This document shows positions 47,255-56,544 of a stretch of DNA of 64,000 nt, piece by piece. The DNA comes from Pandoraea pneumonica (GTDB lineage: Bacteria; Pseudomonadota; Gammaproteobacteria; Burkholderiales; Burkholderiaceae), in the NCBI RefSeq assembly GCF_902459645.1, contig NZ_CABPSK010000001.1:2032773-2096772 (forward strand). The letters are read 5' to 3'. Each line of letters starts with the position of its first letter. Position 1 is the first letter of the stretch. The notes beneath the pieces are model-generated. The model saw nothing but the letters and a program-made list of their open reading frames with translations, searched no databases and had not been told where the DNA came from. Made by a program: the position numbers and the translations under genes.

Positions 47255-48471
47255 GAGGCTTTGTCCTTTCTGTCCTGGGCGCTCGGCGTCGTTTTGGCCA
47301 GCGCAGCCGATGGGGTCGTGTTGGCGTGCGCGGCAGTGGTTGCGGCGCTCGCTAATGGCGATGAACTCAGCGATGAACTCGGCGATGAACTCGGCGATGA
47401 CTTCGGCGTTGACGTTGGCACTGGGGCCGGGTTCGCCGTCGAGGGGGTCACCGGGCTCGTCGCCGGGGCGGTTGCCGAGGTTGTCGCATTGGCGGCCAGC
47501 GTCGCGCCCTGAGTCGTCGCGACACGGCGCACCAACGGGGCGTTGGCTGGCGCGTTCGCCGGGGCATTGGCCGACGCCGCAGCGGACGCCACCGAGGCCG
47601 AGTCGAGCCACGGCAACAAGAAATCGGTCAGTTCCGTCGCGCGGTCGACGGCATGTTTGGCACGCTGCGCAACGGCGTCGCACAGGGCGTCGATCATGGC
47701 GAGCACGCTCGCTTCGGAGTTGCTCGACAGACGCGGCTTGCTACGTACGAAGAGGACGATGTCGCCCAGCGGCGCAAGCGGCGACGTCGGGCTATCGGTC
47801 AGCACGAGTATCTGCGCACCCCGGCCACGCAGGCGGCGGCACAGCGTAATCGTGTCCGTCACATACCGGGGAAAGCCCAGCGCGATCACGAGATCGCCTT
47901 CGCGCAGCTTGAAGAGTTGACGCGCAGCATGCGTGGAGCCACCCACACCGACCACAGCCTGCACGTTCTCGCAGTAAGGGTCGAGACCGTGGTGCAACAG
48001 ACCCGCGAGGTAACCGCTGGCGCCCAGGCCCAGCACGTGAATGCGGCGCGCCTGCAAGATCGTCTCGACGGCGCGCTCGCAGGTGCCAGCATCGAGCGTG
48101 CGGCGGGTCCAGTCGAGGTTTTCCATCGCTTGCGCGAGCGAGGCGGCCATCACATCGGCGCTGGCGGTCATCTGCGCTTTGCTCGTGCGCAGGCTTTCGA
48201 TGGGAGCCAGCGTCGCCTCGAAGCCACGCACCATCGCCGCGCGACATTGCGGGTATCCGTCGAAACCCAACGCGCGGGCGAAACGGTTCACGGTGGCCAG
48301 CGACACCCCAACGGCATCGGCGAATTCGTCGATACGCATGGTCGCCGCCCGGAACGTGTTGTCCAGCACGAACGCCGCCATGCGTTGTTGCGCAGGCGTC
48401 AGTTCAGGCATGGCACGCACGATGCGCTCGGTGAGCGGCAAATCGGCAGGCAACGAATCGGCGTCGATCAT
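47251..48471 (-). CDS. RpiR-family regulator with low-complexity C-terminal tail
   Basis: A 406-residue regulator. Residues about 10-85 form the RpiR helix-turn-helix (TPAQQRMAAFVLDN; GVSLATVNRFARALGFDGYPQCRAAM) and residues about 120-270 a SIS domain (IHVLGLGASGYLAGLLHHGL; VGGSTHAARQLFKLREGDLVIALGF) that senses a sugar phosphate or amino sugar phosphate. The last about 115 residues are an unusual Ala/Ser/Thr/Pro tail with repeats (NAPANAPANAP, SSSPSSSLSSSP). The start ATG 48469-48471 matches the family; a GTG at 48633 would add a repeat-encoded leader. It overlaps iaaA by four bases and likely controls the whole operon. Confidence 0.92.
   Translation of the reverse strand: MIDADSLPADLPLTERIVRAMPELTPAQQRMAAFVLDNTFRAATMRIDEFADAVGVSLATVNRFARALGFDGYPQCRAAMVRGFEATLAPIESLRTSKAQMTASADVMAASLAQAMENLDWTRRTLDAGTCERAVETILQARRIHVLGLGASGYLAGLLHHGLDPYCENVQAVVGVGGSTHAARQLFKLREGDLVIALGFPRYVTDTITLCRRLRGRGAQILVLTDSPTSPLAPLGDIVLFVRSKPRLSSNSEASVLAMIDALCDAVAQRAKHAVDRATELTDFLLPWLDSASVASAAASANAPANAPANAPLVRRVATTQGATLAANATTSATAPATSPVTPSTANPAPVPTSTPKSSPSSSPSSSLSSSPLASAATTAAHANTTPSAALAKTTPSAQDRKDKAS
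47356..47414. repeat. 12-bp tandem repeat inside rpiR 3' end
   Basis: Units of GATGAACTCGGC and close variants follow each other about four times (the first reads GATGAACTCAGC, the last GATGACTTCGGC). On the coding strand they give the SSSP/SSSL tail. Confidence 0.85.
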
Positions 48472-48488
48472 GACAAGCAGCGGTGAGT

Positions 48489-48533
48489 CCGTGTAATCGA
48501 TGTAAAGGGTGTTACGGGTGTAAGGGGTGTAAC
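48489..48533 (-). repeat. Five tandem 9-bp repeats before rpiR
   Basis: Minus strand: GTTACACCC, CTTACACCC, GTAACACCC, TTTACATCG, ATTACACGG in direct succession with exact 9-base period, ending 17 bases before the rpiR ATG. Confidence 0.85.
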
Positions 48534-48927
48534 AAAAAGCACGTGAAAGTTTTGCGAGCCCACTCACCGGCAACGAATCGATCCGGACATCGGTCTTACC
48601 GATGACCACGCGTTGACGAGGGACAGCATTCACGAAGTGGAGGAAAGTATATTTTCATCACGCCCCCGTCAAAAGAAAAAAAATTACTCAAATGGGGTGT
48701 CGTTGCTCGCCAAATGCAGGGCGATGGCCCGCAAACCCTGTCAAAACAAGGGGGAAGCTCGTCAAGCTACGCAAAAAGCGGGCATACTAGGGGAAACCCG
48801 AACACACGAACTCGCCGGACGCTTTGCGATCCGACATCTCAATGTGTGGGAGTTGCGCCAAGGCGGTGTTAGCACCGTGACAATGTCGCGCGGCATCCGG
48901 CACGAGAGCACAGGCATCAGGGGGTAG

Positions 48928-48952
48928 GCGCCGCGAAGCGGCGCTTATTGAT
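48928..48952 (+). terminator. Possible terminator hairpin
   Basis: GCGCCGC-GAA-GCGGCGC, a perfect 7-bp stem, followed by TTATTGATT. No proven plus-strand gene ends here. Confidence 0.5.
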
Positions 48953-49153
48953 TGAACTTGATTGAGTTGAACTCGATTGAGTATCAGGCAGCAGATTCAC
49001 AGGACAGTCGCATGACCGCCTGGGGAGGCTAGGGTCTGTTCATCCTAAGTTGAGGCGAGTCGTAACGTCGTAACACGTAGTAATCATGGCGTAGCCGTGG
49101 GCTTACATCTGCCCCGTACGCTGACGTGAAAAATCGCCTCAAGGAGTACGACC

Positions 49154-49444
49154 ATGCTGAGCCCGCATGAAATCGCCACGTTGATATTGGCGGCCGCATC
49201 CCTGGGACCTATCGATGCCGATGCGCTCGAACCGCCCGAACTCGCCGCGCTGGAGCAAGCGCGCCTCGTCCACGTTGCCGTCGATCAGGGACAAACCAAA
49301 GTGACTGTGACCGAAGATGGTCACCGTGTGTTGCGTCGCCTGGGCATCGAGCCCTCGGTTGGCGAGCGTTCTGATGCGCCGCGCATGGCAGCGCGGCGCG
49401 AGATGAAGGATGGCGACGTGGCGGGTGAACCCCGCCCGGCATGA
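49154..49444 (+). CDS. Small hypothetical protein (96 aa)
   Basis: ATG at 49154, eight bases after AAGGAG, the best ribosome site in the neighbourhood. The sequence (MLSPHEIATLILAAASLGPI, then LEQARLVHVAVDQGQTKVTVTEDGHRVLRRLG) has a helix-helix-strand pattern with a beta-hairpin, like a small winged-helix domain; the last 25 residues are polar and probably disordered. I do not recognise the family. It is convergent with the yggT-like gene, 36 bases apart. Confidence 0.72.
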   Translation: MLSPHEIATLILAAASLGPIDADALEPPELAALEQARLVHVAVDQGQTKVTVTEDGHRVLRRLGIEPSVGERSDAPRMAARREMKDGDVAGEPRPA

Positions 49445-49480
49445 TGCCGATCTGATATCGGCCCGATGCCGGAACGGATA

Positions 49481-50038
49481 TCAGAGCGTTGCGAAGAGCA
49501 GGCTCAGGCGCGCGAGCACGATCAGCAGAATCTGCATCAGCAGGAACAGCGCCAGCGGCGACAGATCGAAACCGCCCAGTTGCGGAATCACACGACGCAG
49601 CGGGCGCAGCAGCGGATCAAGCAGGTGTTGCAGGATGGGCATGGCCATCGCGCGCGGGTTCACCCACGACAGCACGGCCATCAACAGCGTCATCCACATC
49701 ACCAGGTTGGCGCCCCACTTGGCGACGAGCACCAGCGCCACCAACAAGCCACGCGGAAACACCGCGAGCGGCGACACTCCCACCACAGCAGTGATCAGCA
49801 CGAGATAGACGATGGCGCTCAGCCACGCGCCGATCACGCATGCCCAATCGATACCGCCCACCCCCGGCACGATGCGCCGCAACGGCAACACGAGCCAGTT
49901 CGTGAATTGGAAAATGCCCTGAGACAGCGGATTACCCGGGGGCAGACGTGTGGCTTGCATCCACACGCGAAGCAACAACAAGGCGCCGAACAGCGAGAAA
50001 ACGAGATCTAGCAGCAGACGGGCGATTTCGACGAGCAT
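49481..50038 (-). CDS. YggT-family membrane protein
   Basis: A 185-residue protein with two YGGT repeats, each of two membrane segments separated by the motif NPLSQGIFQFTNWLVLPLRRIVPGVGGIDW in the first and LQHLLDPLLRPLRRVIPQLGGFDLS in the second. The family is linked in other bacteria with osmotic stress and cell envelope assembly; its molecular role is unknown. Start at ATG 50038. It follows the acyl-CoA hydrolase-like gene by 64 bases on the same strand and might be cotranscribed. Confidence 0.92.
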   Translation of the reverse strand: MLVEIARLLLDLVFSLFGALLLLRVWMQATRLPPGNPLSQGIFQFTNWLVLPLRRIVPGVGGIDWACVIGAWLSAIVYLVLITAVVGVSPLAVFPRGLLVALVLVAKWGANLVMWMTLLMAVLSWVNPRAMAMPILQHLLDPLLRPLRRVIPQLGGFDLSPLALFLLMQILLIVLARLSLLFATL

Positions 50039-50102
50039 CTGGACTCCAACGGGTTGAGCGGTGCCCCGCAAAACCGGCATTGTCGCACGCGTTTGCCCGA
50101 GT

Positions 50103-51278
50103 TCAAGCGTCTTCGCCCAACGTCCTCAACGGATGCGCATCCGCCGCCCACGGCGACGTGAAGAACGCATCGACCTGCGCCACCGGCACGTCGGCAATCG
50201 ACGCATAACGCCAGCGCGGATTTTTGTCCTTGTCGATCAGCAAGGCGCGCACCCCTTCCACGAAGTCGCCCGATTCGAAAGCGTGATAGCCGAGTACCAA
50301 CTCCATACGAAAGGCGTCAGCCAGATCCAACCGACGCCCCTTCTGCAACTGCCGGTCGGTCACACACAGGCTCAGCGGGGAGCGTTGCTTGAGCAGCGCA
50401 AGTGTCTCGACGGCCCACGACGTGCTGACGTTGTCGGCACTGTCGGTGCTGTCTGCATCGTTGGCGCCGTTGGCACGATCGGCGTCAGCCTGTAACGACG
50501 CGACGATTGCCGGGACGTCGATAGCGCTGAAATGCCGGTCGAGCGTAGCGCGCACCGGCATCAACCGCGCGGCATCGGTCCAAGTTCGACCCAGCGGAAG
50601 AATTGCAGCGCGCAACTGGCCAAGCGGGTCGGCCGTATCGCCCTGCGACCAGTCGAGTTGCCAAAGCGTCTCGCGCAGTCGTAACGGTGCGTCCCCTTCA
50701 AGCCAGACATCCGCCAGCCCGCAATAAAGCGCGTCCGCCGCCCCGATCGTCGCACCGACCAGTCCCAGATACCGGGCAAGCGTTGGCGCGAGATGCCCAA
50801 GGAACCAACTGGCCCCAACATCAGGGAAGAGACCGATGCCGGTCTCCGGCATGGCAAGGCGTGTCTTGTCGGTCACGATCCGCAGCGCAGCCCCTTGCGC
50901 CACGCCCATGCCACCGCCCATCACAATGCCGTCGAGCAGCGCGAGGTATGGCTTCGGGTACCGATGGATCAGATAGTCGAGCCGGTATTCGTCGACAAAG
51001 AAGTCGCGATGATGCGTCGCATTGCTCAGTCGGCTGTCGTATAAGGCCCGCACGTCGCCGCCTGCGCAGAAGGCCTTCTCCCCCGCCCCTTCGATCAGCA
51101 CAGCGCGAACCGCTGGATCGTCGGCCCACGCCGTCAGCTGCGTCCACATCGAACGCACCATGCCGTGCGTGATGGCATTCAGTGCGCGCGGCCGATTCAG
51201 CGTAATCACGCCAAATCCGTTGATCACCTCGAACAAGACTTCGTCTTGCGCCTCAATGGCGCCGTCATGCAGATTCAC
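50103..51278 (-). CDS. Enoyl-CoA hydratase family, 3-hydroxyisobutyryl-CoA hydrolase-like
   Basis: A 391-residue crotonase-fold protein. Motifs INGFGVITLNRPRALNAI, GEKAFCAGGDVRALYD, GIVMGGGMGVAQGA and ETGIGLFPDVGASWFLGHL are characteristic of the 3-hydroxyisobutyryl-CoA hydrolase group, a step of valine breakdown; a plain enoyl-CoA hydratase is about 130 residues shorter. A Ala/Asp-rich insertion lies at about residues 275-290. Start is GTG at 51276-51278, preceded by GAGGAGG. It follows the acyl-CoA dehydrogenase on the same strand by 41 bases, so isobutyryl-CoA and 3-hydroxyisobutyryl-CoA are plausible substrates of the pair. Confidence 0.88.
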   Translation of the reverse strand: MNLHDGAIEAQDEVLFEVINGFGVITLNRPRALNAITHGMVRSMWTQLTAWADDPAVRAVLIEGAGEKAFCAGGDVRALYDSRLSNATHHRDFFVDEYRLDYLIHRYPKPYLALLDGIVMGGGMGVAQGAALRIVTDKTRLAMPETGIGLFPDVGASWFLGHLAPTLARYLGLVGATIGAADALYCGLADVWLEGDAPLRLRETLWQLDWSQGDTADPLGQLRAAILPLGRTWTDAARLMPVRATLDRHFSAIDVPAIVASLQADADRANGANDADSTDSADNVSTSWAVETLALLKQRSPLSLCVTDRQLQKGRRLDLADAFRMELVLGYHAFESGDFVEGVRALLIDKDKNPRWRYASIADVPVAQVDAFFTSPWAADAHPLRTLGEDA

Positions 51279-51319
51279 GTGCCCTCCTCGCTGTCGTGCA
51301 CTCAGTCCACTCAGCCCAC

Positions 51320-52453
51320 TCAATCCAGATTGCGGGCGATCACTTGCCGCTGAATCTCGCTCGTCCCTTCGTAAATCTGGGTGATGCGGGCGTCTCGATA
51401 CAGGCGCTCGACCGGATAGTCCTGAAGGTAGCCATAGCCGCCGTGAATCTGAATGGCATGGGTGCACACCCACTCCGCCAGTTCCGAGGCAAAGAGCTTT
51501 GCCTGAGACGCTTCCGACAGACACGGCAACCCTTGCGTACGAAGGGCGGCAGCGTGAAGAATCAGGAATCGCGCGGCATTGATGCGCGTTGTCATATCCG
51601 CCAGCATGTTGGCGATGCTCTGATGCTCCCGAATCGGCTTGCCGAATTGCTGCCGCTCGCCGGAATAGCGCAGCGCCGCTTCGAACGCCGCACGGGCAAC
51701 CCCCAATGCCAGTGCCGCAATACCGATACGGCCGCCCTCGAGATTCGACAGTGCAATCTTCAAGCCCTGCCCCGGCTCACCGAGCAACGCATCGTCGTCG
51801 ACAGCGCAGTCGACCAGCGTGATCGGGCAGGTGTCCGATGCCCGGATGCCGAGTTTGTGTTCGGGTGGCCCCACTTCGAAACCGGGCGTATTCGTCGGCA
51901 CGATAAACGCGGAAATGCCCCGTTTGCCAGCCGCAGGGTCCGTCACGGCAAAGACAATCGCCATCGCCGCACGCTTGCCGTTCGTCACGAACTGCTTGTT
52001 GCCGTTGAGCACCCATTTGCCATCGCGGCGCTCGGCGCGTGTGCGCAGGTTGTTCGCTTCGGACCCCGCCTGCGGCTCAGTCAGGCAGAAGGCACCGATC
52101 TTGCGCCCCGCCGCCAGTTCCGGCAGCCAACGCTGGCGTTGCGCCTCGTTACCAAATTTCAGAATCGGTGCGCAGCCCACCGAGTTGTGGACGGACATCA
52201 TCGTGGCAGTCGACGCGCATCCCGCCGCGATCTCTTCCATCGCCAGCGCATAGGCTGTGTAGTCGGTGTACGAGCCGCCGAACTCCTCAGGCACCATCAT
52301 GCCGAGCAGACCCAGCTCGCCCATCTGCGCCACCATAGCGTCGGGCAGTGCGCAGTCGCGATCCCACTGCGCGGCATTCGGCGCGAGTTGCTCGCTCGAA
52401 AAACTGCGCGCCATATCGCGAATCATGCGTTGGTCTTCAGTATAGAAATCCAT
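51320..52453 (-). CDS. Acyl-CoA dehydrogenase (short/branched chain type)
   Basis: A 377-residue flavoprotein. FAD- and substrate-binding segments are [19 protein letters not shown] and [15 protein letters not shown], and the catalytic Glu lies in [37 protein letters not shown] is the usual C-terminal signature. Length and motifs fit isobutyryl-CoA or short-chain dehydrogenases, which pass electrons to ETF; etfAB lies 10 kb away in this window. GGGAGA precedes the ATG. It diverges from the acyl-CoA synthetase gene over a 461-base intergenic region. Confidence 0.93.
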   Translation of the reverse strand: MDFYTEDQRMIRDMARSFSSEQLAPNAAQWDRDCALPDAMVAQMGELGLLGMMVPEEFGGSYTDYTAYALAMEEIAAGCASTATMMSVHNSVGCAPILKFGNEAQRQRWLPELAAGRKIGAFCLTEPQAGSEANNLRTRAERRDGKWVLNGNKQFVTNGKRAAMAIVFAVTDPAAGKRGISAFIVPTNTPGFEVGPPEHKLGIRASDTCPITLVDCAVDDDALLGEPGQGLKIALSNLEGGRIGIAALALGVARAAFEAALRYSGERQQFGKPIREHQSIANMLADMTTRINAARFLILHAAALRTQGLPCLSEASQAKLFASELAEWVCTHAIQIHGGYGYLQDYPVERLYRDARITQIYEGTSEIQRQVIARNLD

Positions 52454-52914
52454 GCTCTGTCTCCCGCACCCGGTTTGGTAACTGGCGCTTTTTGCAATGT
52501 CGATGAACTAAGTTTAGGGATGACGGTGTCGCGGCACCATAGCCAAAAACGGCAAATTGGCTGAGCGGAATTGCCATCGGAGGCGTCCGGCCCGGACCTC
52601 GGATAAACCCCTAGGCCTTGCCCCGCGCGGCATTGCAAACCTCAGGCGCCACGCCGCTGCCCTGCTCATGCAGTGGATAAATCCCTCACCGAATCTGAAC
52701 CGATTGGACATTGCCTGTTGCCGACAGCGCGCATTACGATGAATTCCGCCATTGCCCCGCGAGCACCGCACCCCCATCCCGATACGCCTATCCAGACGGT
52801 GCCGAGGGAGGCCGATACGCCACGCCGCCGTGCGCTGGGCCCGTTTTAGGGGCACCAGCGACCTCATCATAGGCGCGTTGCGACCGGCCAGCATCCGACT
52901 ACAGGAGACAAGCC
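52454..52914. promoter_or_regulatory. Divergent intergenic region, acyl-CoA dehydrogenase / acyl-CoA synthetase
   Basis: About 460 bases that must hold two divergent promoters. I see no clear palindrome, terminator or gene in it. Confidence 0.55.
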
Positions 52915-54576
52915 ATGACTGCGGATTACGCCAATGCCTACGCGGCATTCGATCTCGACGCGACCGTAAAGGCCACGCTCGACGGCAATCTCGATGCGAT
53001 GAACGCGTGCATCGAATGCTGCGACCGGCATGCCTTGCCCGGGCGCATTGCGTTGTTCTGGGAGGGTCGCGACGGCACGAGCCAGACGTGGACGTTCCGC
53101 CAGCTTCAGACGCTCTCGGCGCGTTTCGCCAACTTTCTACGTGAACAAGGCGTGCAACCCGGCGACCGCGTGAGCGGGCTGCTGCCGCGCACGCCCGAAC
53201 TGCTCGTGACGATTCTCGGCACGTGGCGCGCCGGGGCGGTTTATCAGCCGCTTTTCACCGCATTCGGACCGAAGGCCATCGAGCATCGTCTGCAAAGTGC
53301 ACAAAGCAAGCTCGTCGTTACCGACGCGGCCAATCGAGCCAAGCTCGACGAGGTCGCCCAGTGCCCGGCGGTGGCCACCGTGAGCGGGCCGCGCGGGCAA
53401 GGCGTGCGGCGCGGCGACTTCAGTTTCTGGCACGAGGTCGAACAGCAGCCAGAGACGTTCGCGCCCGTCATGCGACGCGGCGACGATCCATTCCTGATGA
53501 TGTTCACGTCGGGCACGACCGGCGCCGCCAAGCCTGTCATGGTGCCACTGCGCGCCATCATGGCGTTCGTCGGTTATATGCGAGACGCTGTCGACCTGCG
53601 CCCGACCGACACCTTCTGGAATATCGCCGACCCGGGCTGGGCTTATGGCCTTTACTACGCGGTGACGGGCCCGTTGGCGATGGGCATTCCGACAACGTTC
53701 TACGACGGCCCCTTCAACGTCGAGAGCACTTATCGAGTGATCCGCAAGCTCGGCATCACCAACCTCGCTGGGTCGCCCACGGCATTCCGTCTGCTCATCG
53801 CGGGCGGCGACAAAGCCGCCGCCCCCGTCAAAGGCCAGTTGCGGGCAGTGTCCAGTGCCGGAGAACCGCTGAATCCGGAAGTCATTCGCTGGTTTGGCGA
53901 GCATCTCGGTGTGACGATCCACGATCACTACGGCCAGACGGAACTGGGCATGGTCGTTTGCAACCATCACGCGCTGAATCATCCGGTGCAAGCGGGCGCG
54001 GCAGGTTTTGCCTCGCCGGGGCATCGAGTCGTGGTGCTCGATGACGACGGCCATGAATGCCCGGTCGGTCAGCCCGGCGTGCTTGCCCTCGATCGCAAGC
54101 GCTCGCCGCTCATGTGGTTCGGTGGCTACTGGGAACGCGAAACGCCCTCGTTCGTCGGCGACTATTACCTCTCCGGCGACACGGTCGAGCGCAACGACGA
54201 CGGCAGCATCAGCTTCGTCGGCCGCAACGACGACGTGATTACCTCCGCCGGTTATCGCATCGGCCCGTTTGACGTGGAGAGCGCCCTCATCGAACACCCG
54301 GCCGTAGTCGAAACCGCCGTGGTCGGCAAGCCCGATCCGGAACGTACGGAGCTGGTGAAGGCGTTCGTCGTACTGCACCCGCAGTTCGCGCCGAGCGAGG
54401 CGCTCGCCTGCGAGTTGCAGGAACACGTGCGCCATCGCCTGTCCACCCACGCGTACCCGCGCGAAGTCGAATTCGTCAGCGAGTTGCCCAAGACGCCAAG
54501 CGGCAAGTTGCAACGCTTCATCTTGCGCAATCAGGAAGTCGCCAAGGCGCAGCAGGCAGCGGCCGGCGCAGCCTGA
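52915..54576 (+). CDS. Acyl-CoA synthetase (AMP-forming)
   Basis: A 553-residue member of the ANL family. The phosphate loop is FTSGTTGAAKPVMV near residue 198, the adenine motif YGQTELGMV near 340, the hinge region YYLSGDTVERNDDGSISFVGRNDDVI near 420 and the catalytic Lys is in LPKTPSGKLQRFIL at the end. It activates a carboxylic acid to its CoA ester through an acyl adenylate; the sequence resembles acetyl/propionyl- or medium-chain acyl-CoA synthetases without deciding the acid. CAGGAGACAAGCC precedes the ATG. It starts a plus-strand unit with the dehydrogenase at 54606 and the AraC gene. Confidence 0.93.
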   Translation: MTADYANAYAAFDLDATVKATLDGNLDAMNACIECCDRHALPGRIALFWEGRDGTSQTWTFRQLQTLSARFANFLREQGVQPGDRVSGLLPRTPELLVTILGTWRAGAVYQPLFTAFGPKAIEHRLQSAQSKLVVTDAANRAKLDEVAQCPAVATVSGPRGQGVRRGDFSFWHEVEQQPETFAPVMRRGDDPFLMMFTSGTTGAAKPVMVPLRAIMAFVGYMRDAVDLRPTDTFWNIADPGWAYGLYYAVTGPLAMGIPTTFYDGPFNVESTYRVIRKLGITNLAGSPTAFRLLIAGGDKAAAPVKGQLRAVSSAGEPLNPEVIRWFGEHLGVTIHDHYGQTELGMVVCNHHALNHPVQAGAAGFASPGHRVVVLDDDGHECPVGQPGVLALDRKRSPLMWFGGYWERETPSFVGDYYLSGDTVERNDDGSISFVGRNDDVITSAGYRIGPFDVESALIEHPAVVETAVVGKPDPERTELVKAFVVLHPQFAPSEALACELQEHVRHRLSTHAYPREVEFVSELPKTPSGKLQRFILRNQEVAKAQQAAAGAA

Positions 54577-54605
54577 CACTCATTACTCTCTAGGAATCGC
54601 CGTCA

Positions 54606-55373
54606 ATGCAAATCAAGGATCACGTTTTTCTCGTCACCGGCGCATCGTCGGGCCTGGGCGCCGCCACCGCACGCATGTTCGTCGATGCCGGTGCCAAAGT
54701 CGTGCTGGGCGACATCAATGCCGAGGCTGGTGCCAAACAGGCTGAAGCACTCGGAGACGCCGCCCGCTTTGTGGCCACCGACATCACGCGCGAAGACGAC
54801 GTGCAACGACTGGTCGATACGGCAACGTCCGCCTTCGGCGGTTTGAACGGTGTCGTCAACTGCGCCGGCTTGGTGATCGGCGAGCGCATTCTCGGCAAAC
54901 AAGGGCCGCACCGGCTCGACACCTTCGCCCGCATCGTCAACGTCAATCTGATCGGCACCTTCAATGTGCTGCGTATCGCGGCATCGGCAATGGCCGAAGG
55001 CAAGGCGGACGCCGAAGGTGAGCGTGGTGTGATCGTGAACACCGCCTCGGTCGCTGCGTTCGACGGCCAGATCGGCCAAGCGGCGTATGCCGCGTCCAAA
55101 GGCGGCGTCGCGGCGCTCACGCTGCCCGCCGCACGCGAACTGGCACGCGTGGGCGTGCGTGTGGTCACCGTTGCGCCGGGCATCTTCGAAACGCCGATGA
55201 TGGCCGGGATGACACCGGAGGTGCAGGCCGCGCTCGGCGCGTCGGTGCCGTTCCCGCCGCGACTGGGCCGCCCGTCGGAATACGCCGGGCTCGTGCGTCA
55301 TATCGTTGAGAACACCATGCTCAACGGCGAAGTGATTCGTCTTGACGGTGCGCTGCGCATGGCACCGAAGTAA
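54606..55373 (+). CDS. Short-chain dehydrogenase, type-2 3-hydroxyacyl-CoA dehydrogenase-like
   Basis: A 255-residue [18 protein letters not shown] (nucleotide binding), NCAG, the serine in [23 protein letters not shown] with catalytic Tyr and Lys, and [12 protein letters not shown] are in order. The last segment and overall layout match HSD17B10-type 3-hydroxyacyl-CoA dehydrogenases, which act on short and branched 3-hydroxyacyl-CoA esters with NAD. AGGAATCGCC lies before the start. It follows the acyl-CoA synthetase by 29 bases. Confidence 0.92.
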   Translation: MQIKDHVFLVTGASSGLGAATARMFVDAGAKVVLGDINAEAGAKQAEALGDAARFVATDITREDDVQRLVDTATSAFGGLNGVVNCAGLVIGERILGKQGPHRLDTFARIVNVNLIGTFNVLRIAASAMAEGKADAEGERGVIVNTASVAAFDGQIGQAAYAASKGGVAALTLPAARELARVGVRVVTVAPGIFETPMMAGMTPEVQAALGASVPFPPRLGRPSEYAGLVRHIVENTMLNGEVIRLDGALRMAPK

Positions 55374-55494
55374 GCGCCGTTTGGCGAATTAGGACTACGC
55401 CGATCCGACTTTCGGACGGCTGTCGAAGCGATGGCGGGGGCCGCACTGCTAGAATCCTTGCGTCCCCCTGCTCCGACATCCCGGTTCGCCACGC

Positions 55495-56505
55495 ATGGAA
55501 AAAGGCAGCATCTCGATTCACTTCGTCATCAACGCGCTGGCTCACGTCGAGCGTCTCGGCGGCAATTCCCACGCGCTGTTGCTCTCCGCCGATATTGCCC
55601 CTTCGTTGCTCGCGTATCCACAGGCACGCGTGCCCGCCGACCGTTACGCCCGGCTTTGGCGACTCATCAGCATTGCGCTCGACGACGAATTTTTCGGCCA
55701 AGATTCACGCCGCATGAAGGTCGGCAGTTTTGCCATGCTGTGCCATAGCGTGATTGCTTGCCGCACGCTGGAGCAAGCCCTGCTGCGGGCTGCGCGCTTC
55801 ATGGGGTTGTTGCTCGATGACCTCGAAATGCATCTGGTGCGCGATGGCACGCTCGCCCGGCTGGAAGTCCACGAGCGCGACGATAAGCAGGCACCGCGCA
55901 TCTTCGGACATGAGACGCTGCTCATCCTGTTTTACGCCCTCACCTGCTGGCTGATTGCGCGCCGGGTCTCGCTGAGCACTGCGTACTTCGCATTCGACGA
56001 GCCCGTCTATAGCGACGAATACCGCACGATGTATTCCCCGCGGCTTGTCTTCAATGCCGATCACACCGGTATCGAATTCGATGCGGCGTGTCTCGATCTG
56101 CCCGTGGTGCAGGACGAAGTCACCGTTAAGGATTTCCTTCGTGCGGCGCCGGGCAACATCATTCTCAAGTACAAGAACACGAAGGGCATGGTTGCGCGAG
56201 TCCGGCGCAAACTCAAGACCATGCCGACCGATAGCTGGCCAGCATTCGAAACCCTCGCAGGCGAGTTTCACACCACGCCGTCAACGCTGCGCCGACGTCT
56301 CGAAGACGAGGGCCAGTCGTATCAATCGATCAAAGATCAGTTGCGACGCGACCTTGCGATCCATGCGCTATGCAATACGTCGAAGCCGATGCTCGATATT
56401 GCGCTGTCGTTGGGTTTTGCCGACCCGAGCGCCTTCTTCCGCGCATTCCGCAAGTGGACTGGCGTGCGTCCGGGCGACTACCGGCGTCAAGCCGTCGAGG
56501 CATAA
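55495..56505 (+). CDS. AraC-family transcriptional regulator (OruR/ArgR-type)
   Basis: A 336-residue activator-type regulator. Residues about 20-205 form the arabinose-binding-like N-terminal domain (PF12625 type, VPADRYARLWRLISIALDDE), and residues about 235-330 the double helix-turn-helix (FHTTPSTLRRRLEDEGQSYQSIKDQLRRDLA; LDIALSLGFADPSAFFRAFRKWTGVRPGDYR). Such proteins usually control adjacent catabolic genes, here probably the flanking acyl-CoA genes. No strong ribosome site is visible before the ATG. Confidence 0.93.
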   Translation: MEKGSISIHFVINALAHVERLGGNSHALLLSADIAPSLLAYPQARVPADRYARLWRLISIALDDEFFGQDSRRMKVGSFAMLCHSVIACRTLEQALLRAARFMGLLLDDLEMHLVRDGTLARLEVHERDDKQAPRIFGHETLLILFYALTCWLIARRVSLSTAYFAFDEPVYSDEYRTMYSPRLVFNADHTGIEFDAACLDLPVVQDEVTVKDFLRAAPGNIILKYKNTKGMVARVRRKLKTMPTDSWPAFETLAGEFHTTPSTLRRRLEDEGQSYQSIKDQLRRDLAIHALCNTSKPMLDIALSLGFADPSAFFRAFRKWTGVRPGDYRRQAVEA

Positions 56506-56544
56506 AAAAAAGGTACGACCGGCAGGATGGCTGCCTTTCGTACC
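56504..56544 (-). terminator. Terminator of the porin-MFS operon
   Basis: Minus strand: GGTACGA/TCGTACC outer stem with GGCAG/CTGCC inner stem, followed by eight Ts. It overlaps the stop codon of the convergent AraC gene. Confidence 0.85.

Larger units (their letters stand above)
48472..49153. promoter_or_regulatory. Divergent intergenic region upstream of rpiR
   Basis: About 680 bases. It contains the 9-bp repeats (48489-48533), an A-rich stretch near 48675-48690, a possible plus-strand transcript ending in the hairpin 48928-48952, GATTGA-type repeats (48946-48985) and, near 49060, the repeated GTCGTAAC. A 104-codon plus-strand frame (TTG 48613 to 48927) was not accepted as a gene. Confidence 0.6.

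Noticed and set aside
47356-47414. Short regular repeats considered as a CRISPR array
   Set aside because: Units of 12 bp follow directly without spacers and are coding; no cas gene is present in the window.
47255-47683. N-terminal extension of the asparaginase frame
   Set aside because: It lies within rpiR in another frame; the ATG overlapping the rpiR stop gives the family N-terminus.
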